Positions 32,946 through 41,396 of a stretch of DNA of 64,000 nucleotides are shown here, in pieces. A program made the position numbers and the translations under genes. Under the pieces are notes generated by a model. That model was not told where the DNA came from and did no database searches. It saw only the letters and a list, made by a program, of their open reading frames with translations. Source of the DNA: Burkholderiaceae bacterium (GTDB taxonomy: Bacteria; Pseudomonadota; Gammaproteobacteria; Burkholderiales; Burkholderiaceae_C); NCBI GenBank assembly GCA_024235995.1, contig JACKLI010000001.1:620001-684000 (forward strand). Reading direction: 5' to 3'. Each line of letters starts with the position of its first letter. Positions within the stretch are counted from its first letter, which is position 1.

Positions 32946-33015
32946 CACCACAACCGTCGTGTGGTGGTTGACAGCTTGAGGTACACATGCCATCATTTAT
33001 TATAAATAAATGATG
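32946..33015 (+). promoter_or_regulatory. Promoter-operator region of the dioxygenase operon (left copy)
   Basis: Contains CACCACA-N7-TGTGGTG (32946-32966), TTGACA (32968-32973) and CATCATTTATT-ATA-AATAAATGATG (32991-33015, 11-bp arms), the last ending 27 bp before the first start codon. The AT-rich dyad overlies the expected -10 and start site and is a good candidate for the IclR-type regulator. The same block occurs inverted at 42669-42738. Confidence 0.6.
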
Positions 33016-33041
33016 TTTATTATACCTAAACGGAGAACGCA

Positions 33042-34295
33042 ATGGATCATGTGGAGAACGCAATGGATCATGTCAGTCCCTGGGCTACTGCCCCTAAGCT
33101 TCCGTCTACGCACTATGTAGATAACCGAATCTATACGGATCCGGTGATTTTCGAGGAAGAGCGAGAGAAAATCCTGGCTGCAACGTGGCGGCTTGTCTGT
33201 CACGAATCGGAACTGCCAGAACCCGGCGACTACCGGGCGAAGGAAATCGCCGGGGTACCGGTTGTCATCCTGCGCAGCGAGGACCGGTCGATTATGGCGT
33301 TCTTTAACGTTTGCCCACACCGGGGCGCGCGCCTAGTGCGCGACGAGCGTGGAAATGCGAAGAAGGGCCTGCAGTGCCTTTATCATCTATGGACGTTTGC
33401 GCTCGACGGTAAGTGCACAAGCATCACCCGAAGCAAGGGATATGACGGCTGCAGTCTGAAAAAAGACGACGTTGGACTGCGCTCTGTCCGAACGGAAATC
33501 TTCTGCGGCATGGTGTTCGTTTGCCTGAAGGACGACGTGCCACCACTCGAGCAATTCTTGGGTGGTATGGCGGACCATATGAAGACCCACCTTGGCCAGG
33601 AAGAGCTTGAGGTATTCCATTACCATCGCGCGATCATCAATACGAACTGGAAGCTCTTCGTAGACAACAACTCCGAGCTCTATCATGAATTCCTGCATGT
33701 GCTGAACCGGCGCACCGCCGTCGCACACAAGAGCTATCACGAACGCAATTGGTTGCTTTACCAGAATTCCCACAACATCATTCAGCAGGGTGTAATTCAC
33801 TACGACAGTTACGGGCTGGGGGAGCGGAGCGAGGGCGCATTGCCGGGAATGCAGCCGAACGGCATGGTCGTCATGCTGCTGTTTCCTGACGTGATGCTCA
33901 ATATTCGCGCGACCGTGATGCGTATAGACACAATGACGCCACTCGCACCCGGCAAGACCCTCGTCGAATGGCGCGGCGTAGGGCTCAAGTCCGATACACC
34001 GGACGTCCGCGCAATGCGGATCCAGCACCACAATGAGGTATGGGGACCGGCCGGTCGCAATCTCCCAGAGGATATCGCCGCCGTCGAAACGCAGTGGGAG
34101 ACCATGGTCCAGGGTGGATCGCGATACAGCCTCTTTGCCAGGGAAGAAGGGCTGAAACCGCAGGACGATGCCAACCTCCGCGCCTTCTATCAGGAATGGG
34201 GTCGGTGCCTTGGACGCGCGCCGAATGATCCGTTCAGGCACGGTAATGTGGATACCGATGTTTCTCATTCAATAAAGGAGATCACCAATGTCTGA
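33042..34295 (+). CDS. Rieske ring-hydroxylating oxygenase, alpha subunit (left copy)
   Basis: 417 residues. Rieske [2Fe-2S] ligands are Cys91, His93, Cys112 and His115. The mononuclear iron site is in NWKLFVDNNSELYHEFLH, with His215 and His219. At the position of the usual bridging Asp, three residues before the first His, there is Glu212. A 21-bp tandem duplication repeats the ribosome-binding site and first codons (MDHVENAMDHV), so translation may start at 33042 or 33063. It is the oxygenase that hydroxylates an aromatic substrate with O2. Size and subunit set recall salicylate 5-hydroxylase or terephthalate dioxygenase, but the substrate is not established. It is moderately GC-rich, unlike the chromosome. 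Confidence 0.92.
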   Translation: MDHVENAMDHVSPWATAPKLPSTHYVDNRIYTDPVIFEEEREKILAATWRLVCHESELPEPGDYRAKEIAGVPVVILRSEDRSIMAFFNVCPHRGARLVRDERGNAKKGLQCLYHLWTFALDGKCTSITRSKGYDGCSLKKDDVGLRSVRTEIFCGMVFVCLKDDVPPLEQFLGGMADHMKTHLGQEELEVFHYHRAIINTNWKLFVDNNSELYHEFLHVLNRRTAVAHKSYHERNWLLYQNSHNIIQQGVIHYDSYGLGERSEGALPGMQPNGMVVMLLFPDVMLNIRATVMRIDTMTPLAPGKTLVEWRGVGLKSDTPDVRAMRIQHHNEVWGPAGRNLPEDIAAVETQWETMVQGGSRYSLFAREEGLKPQDDANLRAFYQEWGRCLGRAPNDPFRHGNVDTDVSHSIKEITNV

Positions 34296-34761
34296 CGTCG
34301 CAAGCCAACTCTTCGAGCGTGAAGCGATACGCGAGCTGATTGCGCGCGTGGGGCGGCTGCTTGACACTAAGGATTTTGCTGCCGTCATCGCTTCCTTTGC
34401 AGAACCGGGGAGCTATGTGTTGCGCGCATACAGTCCCGAGATTGGCAAGGAAATGATTTGGATGTCGGTTAAACGCGCCGAGCTTCTACGCCTGTTGAAG
34501 GAGTCGGCGGAACATGTGCATGACCTGGCCGACCGGACGCATCAGATCACTGTGGATCAAATCAGCCTCGAAAAAGGCGAGGCATTGGCGCGGTCGACCT
34601 TTTCAGTGTTCCGTACTGACATGAAGGGACAGAGCGACCTGTTCGCCGTGGGCCACTATGAGGATCGGCTCGTGAAAAACGGAGACACCTGGCTCATCGA
34701 CAGCCGGACAGTACGGCTCCATACGCGCATGTTCACAGTGCCAACCCCCTTGCCGCTTTAA
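34288..34761 (+). CDS. Ring-hydroxylating oxygenase, beta subunit (left copy)
   Basis: 157 residues, a SnoaL-like cone fold typical of the beta subunits of Rieske oxygenases (REAIRELIARVGRLLDTKDFAAV, then DLFAVGHYEDRLVKNGDTWLI). It supports the alpha-subunit trimer and has no cofactor. It overlaps the alpha gene by eight bases, giving coupled, equimolar synthesis. Confidence 0.9.
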   Translation: MSDVASQLFEREAIRELIARVGRLLDTKDFAAVIASFAEPGSYVLRAYSPEIGKEMIWMSVKRAELLRLLKESAEHVHDLADRTHQITVDQISLEKGEALARSTFSVFRTDMKGQSDLFAVGHYEDRLVKNGDTWLIDSRTVRLHTRMFTVPTPLPL

Positions 34762-34772
34762 CGAGATAACTG

Positions 34773-35102
34773 ATGAATACGCAACCGATCAAGCTATGTG
34801 CCAGGACCGACATTCCGGAGGGTGAGATGATCGAAATGTCCGTCCCGGGCACTGACAACAGCCTGCTCTTGGTCTCTACCAAAGGAGCAATCCGTGCCTT
34901 CCAGAACAAGTGTCCACATATGGACATCCCGCTTTGCCAAGGCGCCTTTGATGGTGAAGTAATCACTTGTACAGAACATCTTTGGCAGTTCGACGCACAG
35001 ACGGGCGCCGGGATTGAACCCGAGGACGCAAAACTGCAACAGTATCCTGTGAGCGTCATCGGCGACGAGGTGTTCGTCGAACTCCCGGAAGCGGCCGAGT
35101 AA
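34773..35102 (+). CDS. Rieske ferredoxin of the dioxygenase (left copy)
   Basis: 109 residues. Rieske ligands Cys47, His49, Cys66 and His69 lie in CPHMDIPLCQ and CTEHLWQF. This small carrier brings electrons from the reductase to the alpha subunit, making this a three-component system. The next gene, the reductase, is broken in this copy because IS21 copy B begins 25 bp after the stop. Confidence 0.92.
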   Translation: MNTQPIKLCARTDIPEGEMIEMSVPGTDNSLLLVSTKGAIRAFQNKCPHMDIPLCQGAFDGEVITCTEHLWQFDAQTGAGIEPEDAKLQQYPVSVIGDEVFVELPEAAE

Positions 35103-35232
35103 TTGCCTGGTCTTGCCGGATAGAACTGTTGATTCATTTCCAAAGCTGGGCCATTTCGGGACGCATTCACGTTGAAATTTGAGCCACGTTGCCGCTCTAT
35201 CCTGCTGAATTTTTCAGCACGGGGGAGCAGGA

Positions 35233-36768
35233 GTGATCAACGTGAGCACATTGAGCAAGTTACGCCGCCTCGTGCTGAGGCAGGACGTGTCGGTGCGCGA
35301 GGCCAGCCGGCGCCTGGGCATCTCGCGCAACACAGCCACCAAGTGGCTCAAAGACGGGCAGATGGCCGAACCCCGATACCCGCAGCGGGTGTCGGGCCCC
35401 AGCATCCTGGATCCGTACAAGGAGCAGTTGAGCCAATGGCTCAAGGCCGATAGCCATCGCAGCAAACGCGATCGACGCGGGATCAAGGCCATGTTTGAGG
35501 CGCTGCGCGCGCAGGGCTACAGCGGCAGCCGAGGGCCGGTCTACGCCTTTGCCCAGCGCTGGCAGCAAGAGCAAGGCAACGCTGCGCGTGGTGCGGGGTT
35601 CGTGCCGCTGAGCTTCGAGTTGGGCGAGGCGTTCCAGTTCGACTGGAGCTGCGAGTACCTGTTCATCGGCGGGCTGCGCCGCCGCCTGGAAGTGGCACAC
35701 ACCAAGCTGGCGGCCAGTCGCGCCTTCTGCCTGGTGGCGTACTACAGCCAAGCGCACGAGATGCTGTTCGATGCGCACGCACGGGCGTTCGCCCTCTTCG
35801 GTGGCGTGCCCCGGCGGGGCATCTACGACAACATGAAGACCGCTGTGGACAAGGTCGGCCATGGCAAACAGCGCAGCGTCAATGCACGCTTCGAGGCGAT
35901 GACCGGGCACTACCTGTTCGAGCCGGAGTTCTGCAACCGGGCCGCCGGCTGGGAGAAGGGGGTCGTGGAGAAGAACGTTCAGGATCGGCGCAAGGACATC
36001 TGGCGTGAGGCCAGCGAGCGGCGCTGGGGGACGCTTGGTGAACTCAACGACTGGTTGCAGCAGGCCTGCGTGAAGGCCTGGGCTGAGATGAGTCACCCGG
36101 AATGGACTCAGCTCACGGTGGCCGATGTCTGGCAGGACGAACGTGCTCGTCTCATGCCCAACCCCCGTGCGTTTGATGGCTACGTGGAGCAGCCGGTACG
36201 GGTCTCTGCGACCGCACTGATCCACTTCCAGCGCAACCGCTACAGCGTGCCGTGTGAATGGATTCATGCGGTGGTCAGTCTGCGGGCCTACGCGGATGGC
36301 CTGCTGGTGGTCGGGCCCGATGGGCGACAGGTGCGCCTGGCGCGCAGCTTCGAACGTGATCAGACGCTCTACGACTGGATGCATTACATCGCGCTCATCG
36401 AGCGAAAGCCCGGCGCGCTGCGCAACGGCGCGCCCTTCAAGACCATGCCCGAGCCACTGCAGGAAATGCAGCGCCAGTTGCTGCGCCACAGCGGTGGCGA
36501 CAGGGTGATGGCGCAGGTGCTCATGGGGGTGAGCCTGCATGGACTGGAGGCCGTGGTGGTGGCGGTAGAGCTGGCGCTGCAGTCCGGGCGGGTGAGTGCC
36601 GAGCACGTGCTCAACGTGCTCTCGCGTCTGAAGGAGCAGCGCGTGCCCGAGCCACCGGTGGCCACGATGCTCAAGCTCAACACGCCGCCACTGGCCAACC
36701 TGCAGCGCTACGACGCACTGCGCAACGTCCAGCCTCATGAGGCATCACCGGAGTCCGACCATGCATGA
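35233..36768 (+). CDS. istA: IstA, IS21 transposase (copy B)
   Basis: 511 residues, identical in translation to copy A, with a GTG start. The helix-turn-helix and DDE residues are intact. It ends overlapping istB. Confidence 0.95.
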   Translation: MINVSTLSKLRRLVLRQDVSVREASRRLGISRNTATKWLKDGQMAEPRYPQRVSGPSILDPYKEQLSQWLKADSHRSKRDRRGIKAMFEALRAQGYSGSRGPVYAFAQRWQQEQGNAARGAGFVPLSFELGEAFQFDWSCEYLFIGGLRRRLEVAHTKLAASRAFCLVAYYSQAHEMLFDAHARAFALFGGVPRRGIYDNMKTAVDKVGHGKQRSVNARFEAMTGHYLFEPEFCNRAAGWEKGVVEKNVQDRRKDIWREASERRWGTLGELNDWLQQACVKAWAEMSHPEWTQLTVADVWQDERARLMPNPRAFDGYVEQPVRVSATALIHFQRNRYSVPCEWIHAVVSLRAYADGLLVVGPDGRQVRLARSFERDQTLYDWMHYIALIERKPGALRNGAPFKTMPEPLQEMQRQLLRHSGGDRVMAQVLMGVSLHGLEAVVVAVELALQSGRVSAEHVLNVLSRLKEQRVPEPPVATMLKLNTPPLANLQRYDALRNVQPHEASPESDHA

Positions 36769-37576
36769 CGTCATTGATGCCCTCAAAGCGCTGGGCCTGC
36801 ACGGCATGGCCAGTGCCTGGCCGGAGGTACTGGGCACCGCCCGCATGAAGTCGCTGGATCATGAGGCCGTGCTGCACCAGCTCATCAAGGCCGAGACCGC
36901 TCAGCGTGAGGTGCGTTCCATGGCTTACCAGATGCGCGTGGCGCGCTTCCCTTCGCACCGTGACCTCGCCGGCTTTGACTTCGCCCACGCGCAGCTCGAC
37001 GAAGCACTGGTGCGCCAGTTGCACACCCTTCGCTTCGTGGAGTCGGCGCACAACGTGGTGCTGGTTGGTGGCCCCGGCACGGGTAAAACCCACCTGGCCA
37101 CGAGCCTGGGGATCGAGGCCATTCGCATGCATGGCAAGCGGGTGCGCTTCTTCTCAACGGTGGAGCTGGTCAACGCCCTGGAGCTGGAGAAGGCGCAGAA
37201 CAAGGCCGGGCAAATGGCGCACCGCCTGATGTACGTCGATCTGGTGATCCTGGATGAACTGGGCTACCTGCCATTCACGCAGTCGGGCGGCGCGATGCTG
37301 TTCCACCTGCTCTCCAAACTCTATGAGCGAACGAGCGTGGTGATCACCACCAACCTCACCTTCTCGGAGTGGAGCAGCGTCTTTGGAGACGCCAAGATGA
37401 CCACGGCCTTGCTTGACCGGCTCACGCACCATTGCCACATCGTCGAGACGGGCAACGAGAGCTGGCGATTCAAGCACTCCAGTGCCGCTGGCGCGGCTCC
37501 CCCAAAGCAACGCCCAAAGAGCCAGAAAGGAGATCGAAAAACAGCAGACCCGATAGACTTATCCACAACCGAATAG
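36761..37576 (+). CDS. istB: IstB, IS21 helper ATPase (copy B)
   Basis: 271 residues, identical to copy A, with intact Walker A and B motifs. The ATG overlaps the istA stop. Confidence 0.95.
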   Translation: MHDVIDALKALGLHGMASAWPEVLGTARMKSLDHEAVLHQLIKAETAQREVRSMAYQMRVARFPSHRDLAGFDFAHAQLDEALVRQLHTLRFVESAHNVVLVGGPGTGKTHLATSLGIEAIRMHGKRVRFFSTVELVNALELEKAQNKAGQMAHRLMYVDLVILDELGYLPFTQSGGAMLFHLLSKLYERTSVVITTNLTFSEWSSVFGDAKMTTALLDRLTHHCHIVETGNESWRFKHSSAAGAAPPKQRPKSQKGDRKTADPIDLSTTE

Positions 37577-37648
37577 TCAAAGAATCCATCAACCCAGTGG
37601 CTCAATATTCAACGTGATCACTGGCTCAGTTGTGCTGATGAATCAACA

Positions 37649-38147
37649 CCCGGGTGGCGTGTCATCGCCAATTCTGCTCGGGGCGCGCGACATCCCCTTG
37701 CGCCTGGTGGTGCCGGTGGGTCACGCATTCATCGATGCGACCGCACAGCGCGATATACTCTGCGTCGCCGGCGGTACCGGCCTCGCGCCTATCCTGTCGA
37801 TTGCGCGCGATGCGCTATCCCGCGGCCTGCTTCGCAAGCAGCGTCTGGATATTTTTATCGGAGTAAGGACGCCCGCCGACATTTTCGCGACCGCGTCCCT
37901 CCAAGAGCTCATTGAGGCGGCTGGAGGGGCGGTGCGAGTTACCTGGGCCATTTCGGAAGCGGGCGAGTTCGCGGATTGGAAAGGCGAACGCGGCTATGTA
38001 CATGAGGTGGTCGCCCGCAGTGCGGGAGACCTTTCTGCGCGCCAGGTCTATATGGGGGGGCCGCCCGCCATGATTGATGCCATGGTACGTTTGCTGCTCA
38101 AGTCACGGGTTAAGCGATCCCAGATTCGCTTCGACAAATTCGCTTAA
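37649..38147 (+). pseudogene. Reductase of the dioxygenase, 5' truncated (left copy)
   Basis: Encodes the C-terminal half of the oxygenase reductase, from about residue 172 of 336. The NAD-binding GGTGLAPIL is retained, but the plant-type [2Fe-2S] domain and the flavin motif are lost. The start is replaced by the right end of IS21 copy B. It cannot support electron transfer; the left oxygenase copy would have to use the intact reductase from the right copy. Confidence 0.92.
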
Positions 38148-38270
38148 TCCTCACGGATCAGATGATGGGACAAGCATATGGAACAGGACAGCAAGGGCCA
38201 GGCAAAGGGCGCCCTCATGAAGTCGCTTGACAATGCATTGACGCTTCTTGAGCAATTTACCCCCGAGGCG
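37649..38270 (+). repeat. Inner part of the dioxygenase inverted repeat, left arm
   Basis: 622 bp pairing with 39337-39958 in inverted orientation. The identity stops at 38270, inside the iclR coding sequence. The unpaired loop between the arms is 38271-39336. Confidence 0.93.
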
Positions 38271-38486
38271 TCGGCTTGGGTAGGAAGGGTGTTCGCCGAG
38301 TCCGGGCTGCCCGGACGCAAGATCGCCGCGGATCGCAAGAATATCTTCTACACAGTGCCGGCTGCGGAAGTTCAACGCTGGCAAGCGGCTTCTGAAGGTG
38401 TCGTGGCCGAATGGGTGAAGGACGTGACTGCTAAAGGCTATGACGGGAAAAAACTGCTCGAAGAAGCTAAAGCCTTAATGAAATAA
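38178..38486 (+). pseudogene. Chimera: IclR N-terminus fused to the C-terminus of a TRAP receptor
   Basis: An open frame of 102 residues. The first 31 match the intact IclR regulator (to TPEA); from 38271 the sequence changes to SAWVGRVFAESGL and ends in EWVKDVTAKGYDGKKLLEEA, which resembles the C-terminus of a DctP-type TRAP-transporter binding protein. A deletion has joined two genes in frame. The product lacks both the winged-helix domain and the ligand lobes, so it is probably non-functional. It suggests that a TRAP uptake system once neighboured this catabolic operon. Confidence 0.75.
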
Positions 38487-38631
38487 ACAGAATGCCGGTA
38501 GTCACGACACTCACGCGCGGCTGCCGGCGCAATCCCCGGCATCTCCAGCGAAACGGGACTGATGCAAGTCGCCGCCATCAATCGCGTGGTCTGACTCTGC
38601 CGGTGACGCAGGTCCTGTCCGAGATCCGCTT

Positions 38632-39429
38632 TCAAGCGTCTTTATACGGTTTATGGCCAAGGCTACGGGAAATCGATTCTGCTGTTCGCAAGGTGAGTGG
38701 CACAAGCGCTTCGATCTGCCCTTCTGTAATCCGTGCGGACGGTCCGACGACGGCAATTGCCGCAATAACCGTGCCGTTGAAGTCGAAGACCGGCGCCGCG
38801 ATGCCCCGGATGTCGGCAATGAATTCTTCCCGTTCGATGCAGTAGCCGGCTTGTCGGATCTCGGCAAGCTGACTGCGAAGCACGGCCGGGTCGACGATCG
38901 TATTTTCCGTGTATCGGGCTCGGGGCGCGCGCAGCGCTTCTTCGATCACTTCATTAGGCTGAAAGGCGAGCAGGACCTTTCCGTTTGCCGTGCAATGCAG
39001 CGGCGCCCTTCCTCCTATGCGCGCCGCCACGCGCACCGGCTGGCTGCTCTCGATCTTTTCGAGGTAGAGCAGTTCGTTGCGATGGAGGATCGCCAAATGG
39101 GTTGTTTCGTTTGTCTCATGGGAAAGCCGGGCCAGATGAGGTCTTGCCACATGGGACAGCTCGCTTTGGGCCAGTTTGGTGCCCGCAAGCACGATGATGC
39201 CGTGACCAAGGGTATATTTCTTGGTGTCGGAAAGCTGCTCGACCAGGCTGTGTGCTTCAAGTGTCTTGAGCATATTGAAAACGGTCGCTTTGTTGAGGCC
39301 GAGCCTTGTCGCGAGCTCCGTGATCCCGAATGCCGGCGCCTCGGGGGTAAATTGCTCAAGAAGCGTCAATGCATTGTCAAGCGACTTCATGAGGGCGCCC
39401 TTTGCCTGGCCCTTGCTGTCCTGTTCCAT
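38632..39429 (-). CDS. IclR-family transcriptional regulator
   Basis: 265 residues. The N-terminal winged helix-turn-helix (FGITELATRLGLNKATVFNMLKTLEAHSLV, about residues 34-63) is followed by the IclR effector domain (LAEIRQAGYCIEREEFIADIRGIAAPVFDF). IclR proteins often activate aromatic catabolic operons such as pca and tph. It lies 30 bp downstream of the intact reductase on the same strand and is probably cotranscribed. The AT-rich dyads in front of the alpha genes are candidate sites for it. Confidence 0.9.
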   Translation of the reverse strand: MEQDSKGQAKGALMKSLDNALTLLEQFTPEAPAFGITELATRLGLNKATVFNMLKTLEAHSLVEQLSDTKKYTLGHGIIVLAGTKLAQSELSHVARPHLARLSHETNETTHLAILHRNELLYLEKIESSQPVRVAARIGGRAPLHCTANGKVLLAFQPNEVIEEALRAPRARYTENTIVDPAVLRSQLAEIRQAGYCIEREEFIADIRGIAAPVFDFNGTVIAAIAVVGPSARITEGQIEALVPLTLRTAESISRSLGHKPYKDA

Positions 39430-39958
39430 ATGCTTGTCCCATCATCTGATCCGTGAGGATTAAGCGAATTTGTCGAAGCGAATCTGGGATCGCTTAACCC
39501 GTGACTTGAGCAGCAAACGTACCATGGCATCAATCATGGCGGGCGGCCCCCCCATATAGACCTGGCGCGCAGAAAGGTCTCCCGCACTGCGGGCGACCAC
39601 CTCATGTACATAGCCGCGTTCGCCTTTCCAATCCGCGAACTCGCCCGCTTCCGAAATGGCCCAGGTAACTCGCACCGCCCCTCCAGCCGCCTCAATGAGC
39701 TCTTGGAGGGACGCGGTCGCGAAAATGTCGGCGGGCGTCCTTACTCCGATAAAAATATCCAGACGCTGCTTGCGAAGCAGGCCGCGGGATAGCGCATCGC
39801 GCGCAATCGACAGGATAGGCGCGAGGCCGGTACCGCCGGCGACGCAGAGTATATCGCGCTGTGCGGTCGCATCGATGAATGCGTGACCCACCGGCACCAC
39901 CAGGCGCAAGGGGATGTCGCGCGCCCCGAGCAGAATTGGCGATGACACGCCACCCGGG
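39337..39958 (-). repeat. Inner part of the dioxygenase inverted repeat, right arm
   Basis: 622 bp complementary to 37649-38270. It covers the 3' half of the intact reductase gene and the first 31 codons of iclR. Confidence 0.93.
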
Positions 39959-40470
39959 ACGCGGCGGATATAGAACTCGAGAGTGGAGGTCAGCGTATTG
40001 CCGGTGTTTGCCATCGAGTAGGCGCGATATCCTGTGACGCCGGGCACTTCAAACAATGCGTATTGGCCGGCGAGGAAAGTAATCGGCTCGTCGAGTTGAA
40101 CCATCACGCGTGCGATATCGCTCGTCTCAGTTTCCGCGCTTGCCCGGCCCTTCACGATGCGGACCGGGGGTAGACTCGCGTCCCGCGATTTACATAACGC
40201 GTCCGGCAATCTACAGTCACTCTGTGGTAATGCCTGGCACAGGAGCACATGGCCCTCTTGGCGCTTTGTCTCGGGCAGCCCGGGCGCATCCGGCCAGCGG
40301 ACGACGACAGCACCTTCAATGATCTGGGTACGGCATGAGCCACAAGTTCCTGTCGCGCATTCATACGGAAGCGCATAGCCTGCCCGCAGGCCTGAAATCA
40401 GGAGCGGTTCGTCCGTTGCAGCGTCGAAGCCGTTGGCGGCGTCAAAATGGATTCGATGAGGCATGGTCAT
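39460..40470 (-). CDS. NADH:ferredoxin oxidoreductase of the dioxygenase (intact)
   Basis: 336 residues. The N-terminal plant-type [2Fe-2S] cluster is held by Cys38, Cys43, Cys46 and Cys78. The flavin-binding RAYSMA lies near residue 149 and the NAD-binding GGTGLAPIL near residue 212. It passes electrons from NADH to the Rieske ferredoxin. It is separated from the ferredoxin gene by 111 bp containing a strong hairpin. The only complete reductase in the island, so both oxygenase copies would depend on it. Confidence 0.93.
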   Translation of the reverse strand: MTMPHRIHFDAANGFDAATDEPLLISGLRAGYALPYECATGTCGSCRTQIIEGAVVVRWPDAPGLPETKRQEGHVLLCQALPQSDCRLPDALCKSRDASLPPVRIVKGRASAETETSDIARVMVQLDEPITFLAGQYALFEVPGVTGYRAYSMANTGNTLTSTLEFYIRRVPGGVSSPILLGARDIPLRLVVPVGHAFIDATAQRDILCVAGGTGLAPILSIARDALSRGLLRKQRLDIFIGVRTPADIFATASLQELIEAAGGAVRVTWAISEAGEFADWKGERGYVHEVVARSAGDLSARQVYMGGPPAMIDAMVRLLLKSRVKRSQIRFDKFA

Positions 40471-40540
40471 TAGTCGAGAGTCCGGCAGTTGGTGATGAGG
40501 ATTCCACTAGTGCGGAAAGAAATGGGCGATATCCGCCTTT

Positions 40541-40582
40541 ATTGCCTGGTCTTGCTGGTTCTATCCGGCAAGACCAGGCAAT
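40541..40582 (-). promoter_or_regulatory. Intergenic hairpin between ferredoxin and reductase
   Basis: A 15-bp perfect stem (ATTGCCTGGTCTTGC at 40541-40555 with 40568-40582) and a 12-nt loop, just after the ferredoxin stop. On the minus strand the stem is followed by AAAGG rather than a T-tract, so attenuation or RNA processing is more likely than full termination. In the left copy IS21 copy B lies in the loop. Confidence 0.75.
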
Positions 40583-40911
40583 TACTCGGCCGCTTCCGGG
40601 AGTTCGACGAACACCTCGTCGCCGATGACGCTCACAGGATACTGTTGCAGTTTTGCGTCCTCGGGTTCAATCCCGGCGCCCGTCTGTGCGTCGAACTGCC
40701 AAAGATGTTCTGTACAAGTGATTACTTCACCATCAAAGGCGCCTTGGCAAAGCGGGATGTCCATATGTGGACACTTGTTCTGGAAGGCACGGATTGCTCC
40801 TTTGGTAGAGACCAAGAGCAGGCTGTTGTCAGTGCCCGGGACGGACATTTCGATCATCTCACCCTCCGGAATGTCGGTCCTGGCACATAGCTTGATCGGT
40901 TGCGTATTCAT
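40582..40911 (-). CDS. Rieske ferredoxin of the dioxygenase (right copy)
   Basis: 109 residues, identical to the left copy, with all four Rieske ligands. It is in its original context, followed by the hairpin and the intact reductase. Confidence 0.92.
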   Translation of the reverse strand: MNTQPIKLCARTDIPEGEMIEMSVPGTDNSLLLVSTKGAIRAFQNKCPHMDIPLCQGAFDGEVITCTEHLWQFDAQTGAGIEPEDAKLQQYPVSVIGDEVFVELPEAAE

Positions 40912-40922
40912 CAGTTATCTCG

Positions 40923-41396
40923 TTAAAGCGGCAAGGGGGTTGGCACTGTGAACATGCGCGTATGGAGCCGTACTGTCCGGCTGTCGATGAGCCAGGTGTC
41001 TCCGTTTTTCACGAGCCGATCCTCATAGTGGCCCACGGCGAACAGGTCGCTCTGTCCCTTCATGTCAGTACGGAACACTGAAAAGGTCGACCGCGCCAAT
41101 GCCTCGCCTTTTTCGAGGCTGATTTGATCCACAGTGATCTGATGCGTCCGGTCGGCCAGGTCATGCACATGTTCCGCCGACTCCTTCAACAGGCGTAGAA
41201 GCTCGGCGCGTTTAACCGACATCCAAATCATTTCCTTGCCAATCTCGGGACTGTATGCGCGCAACACATAGCTCCCCGGTTCTGCAAAGGAAGCGATGAC
41301 GGCAGCAAAATCCTTAGTGTCAAGCAGCCGCCCCACGCGCGCAATCAGCTCGCGTATCGCTTCACGCTCGAAGAGTTGGCTTGCGACGTCAGACAT
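40923..41396 (-). CDS. Ring-hydroxylating oxygenase, beta subunit (right copy)
   Basis: 157 residues, identical to the left copy. It starts inside the alpha gene (8-base overlap) and ends 11 bp before the ferredoxin gene. Confidence 0.9.
   Translation of the reverse strand: MSDVASQLFEREAIRELIARVGRLLDTKDFAAVIASFAEPGSYVLRAYSPEIGKEMIWMSVKRAELLRLLKESAEHVHDLADRTHQITVDQISLEKGEALARSTFSVFRTDMKGQSDLFAVGHYEDRLVKNGDTWLIDSRTVRLHTRMFTVPTPLPL

Larger units (their letters stand above)
32937..35126 (+). repeat. Outer part of the dioxygenase inverted repeat, left arm
   Basis: 2,190 bp that pair with 40558-42747 in inverted orientation: promoter, alpha, beta and ferredoxin genes. The encoded proteins are identical in the two arms. 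It is bounded on both sides by IS21 copies (A and B). Confidence 0.95.
35127..37648 (+). mobile_element. IS21-family element, copy B (2,522 bp)
   Basis: Same ends and length as copy A, opposite orientation. It sits within the loop of an intergenic hairpin. On its right it joins reductase codons 599 bp further along than the intact copy, so insertion was accompanied or followed by a deletion. No target duplication. Confidence 0.95.

Noticed and set aside
33387..34268. A 293-codon frame antisense to the oxygenase alpha gene (also in the right arm)
   Set aside because: The alpha subunit on the other strand has complete Rieske and iron motifs; this is its shadow.
33042..34295. Naming the oxygenase as terephthalate dioxygenase or salicylate 5-hydroxylase
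   Set aside because: Subunit sizes and the IclR regulator recall both, but terephthalate dioxygenase lacks a separate ferredoxin, and I cannot align the substrate pocket by eye.
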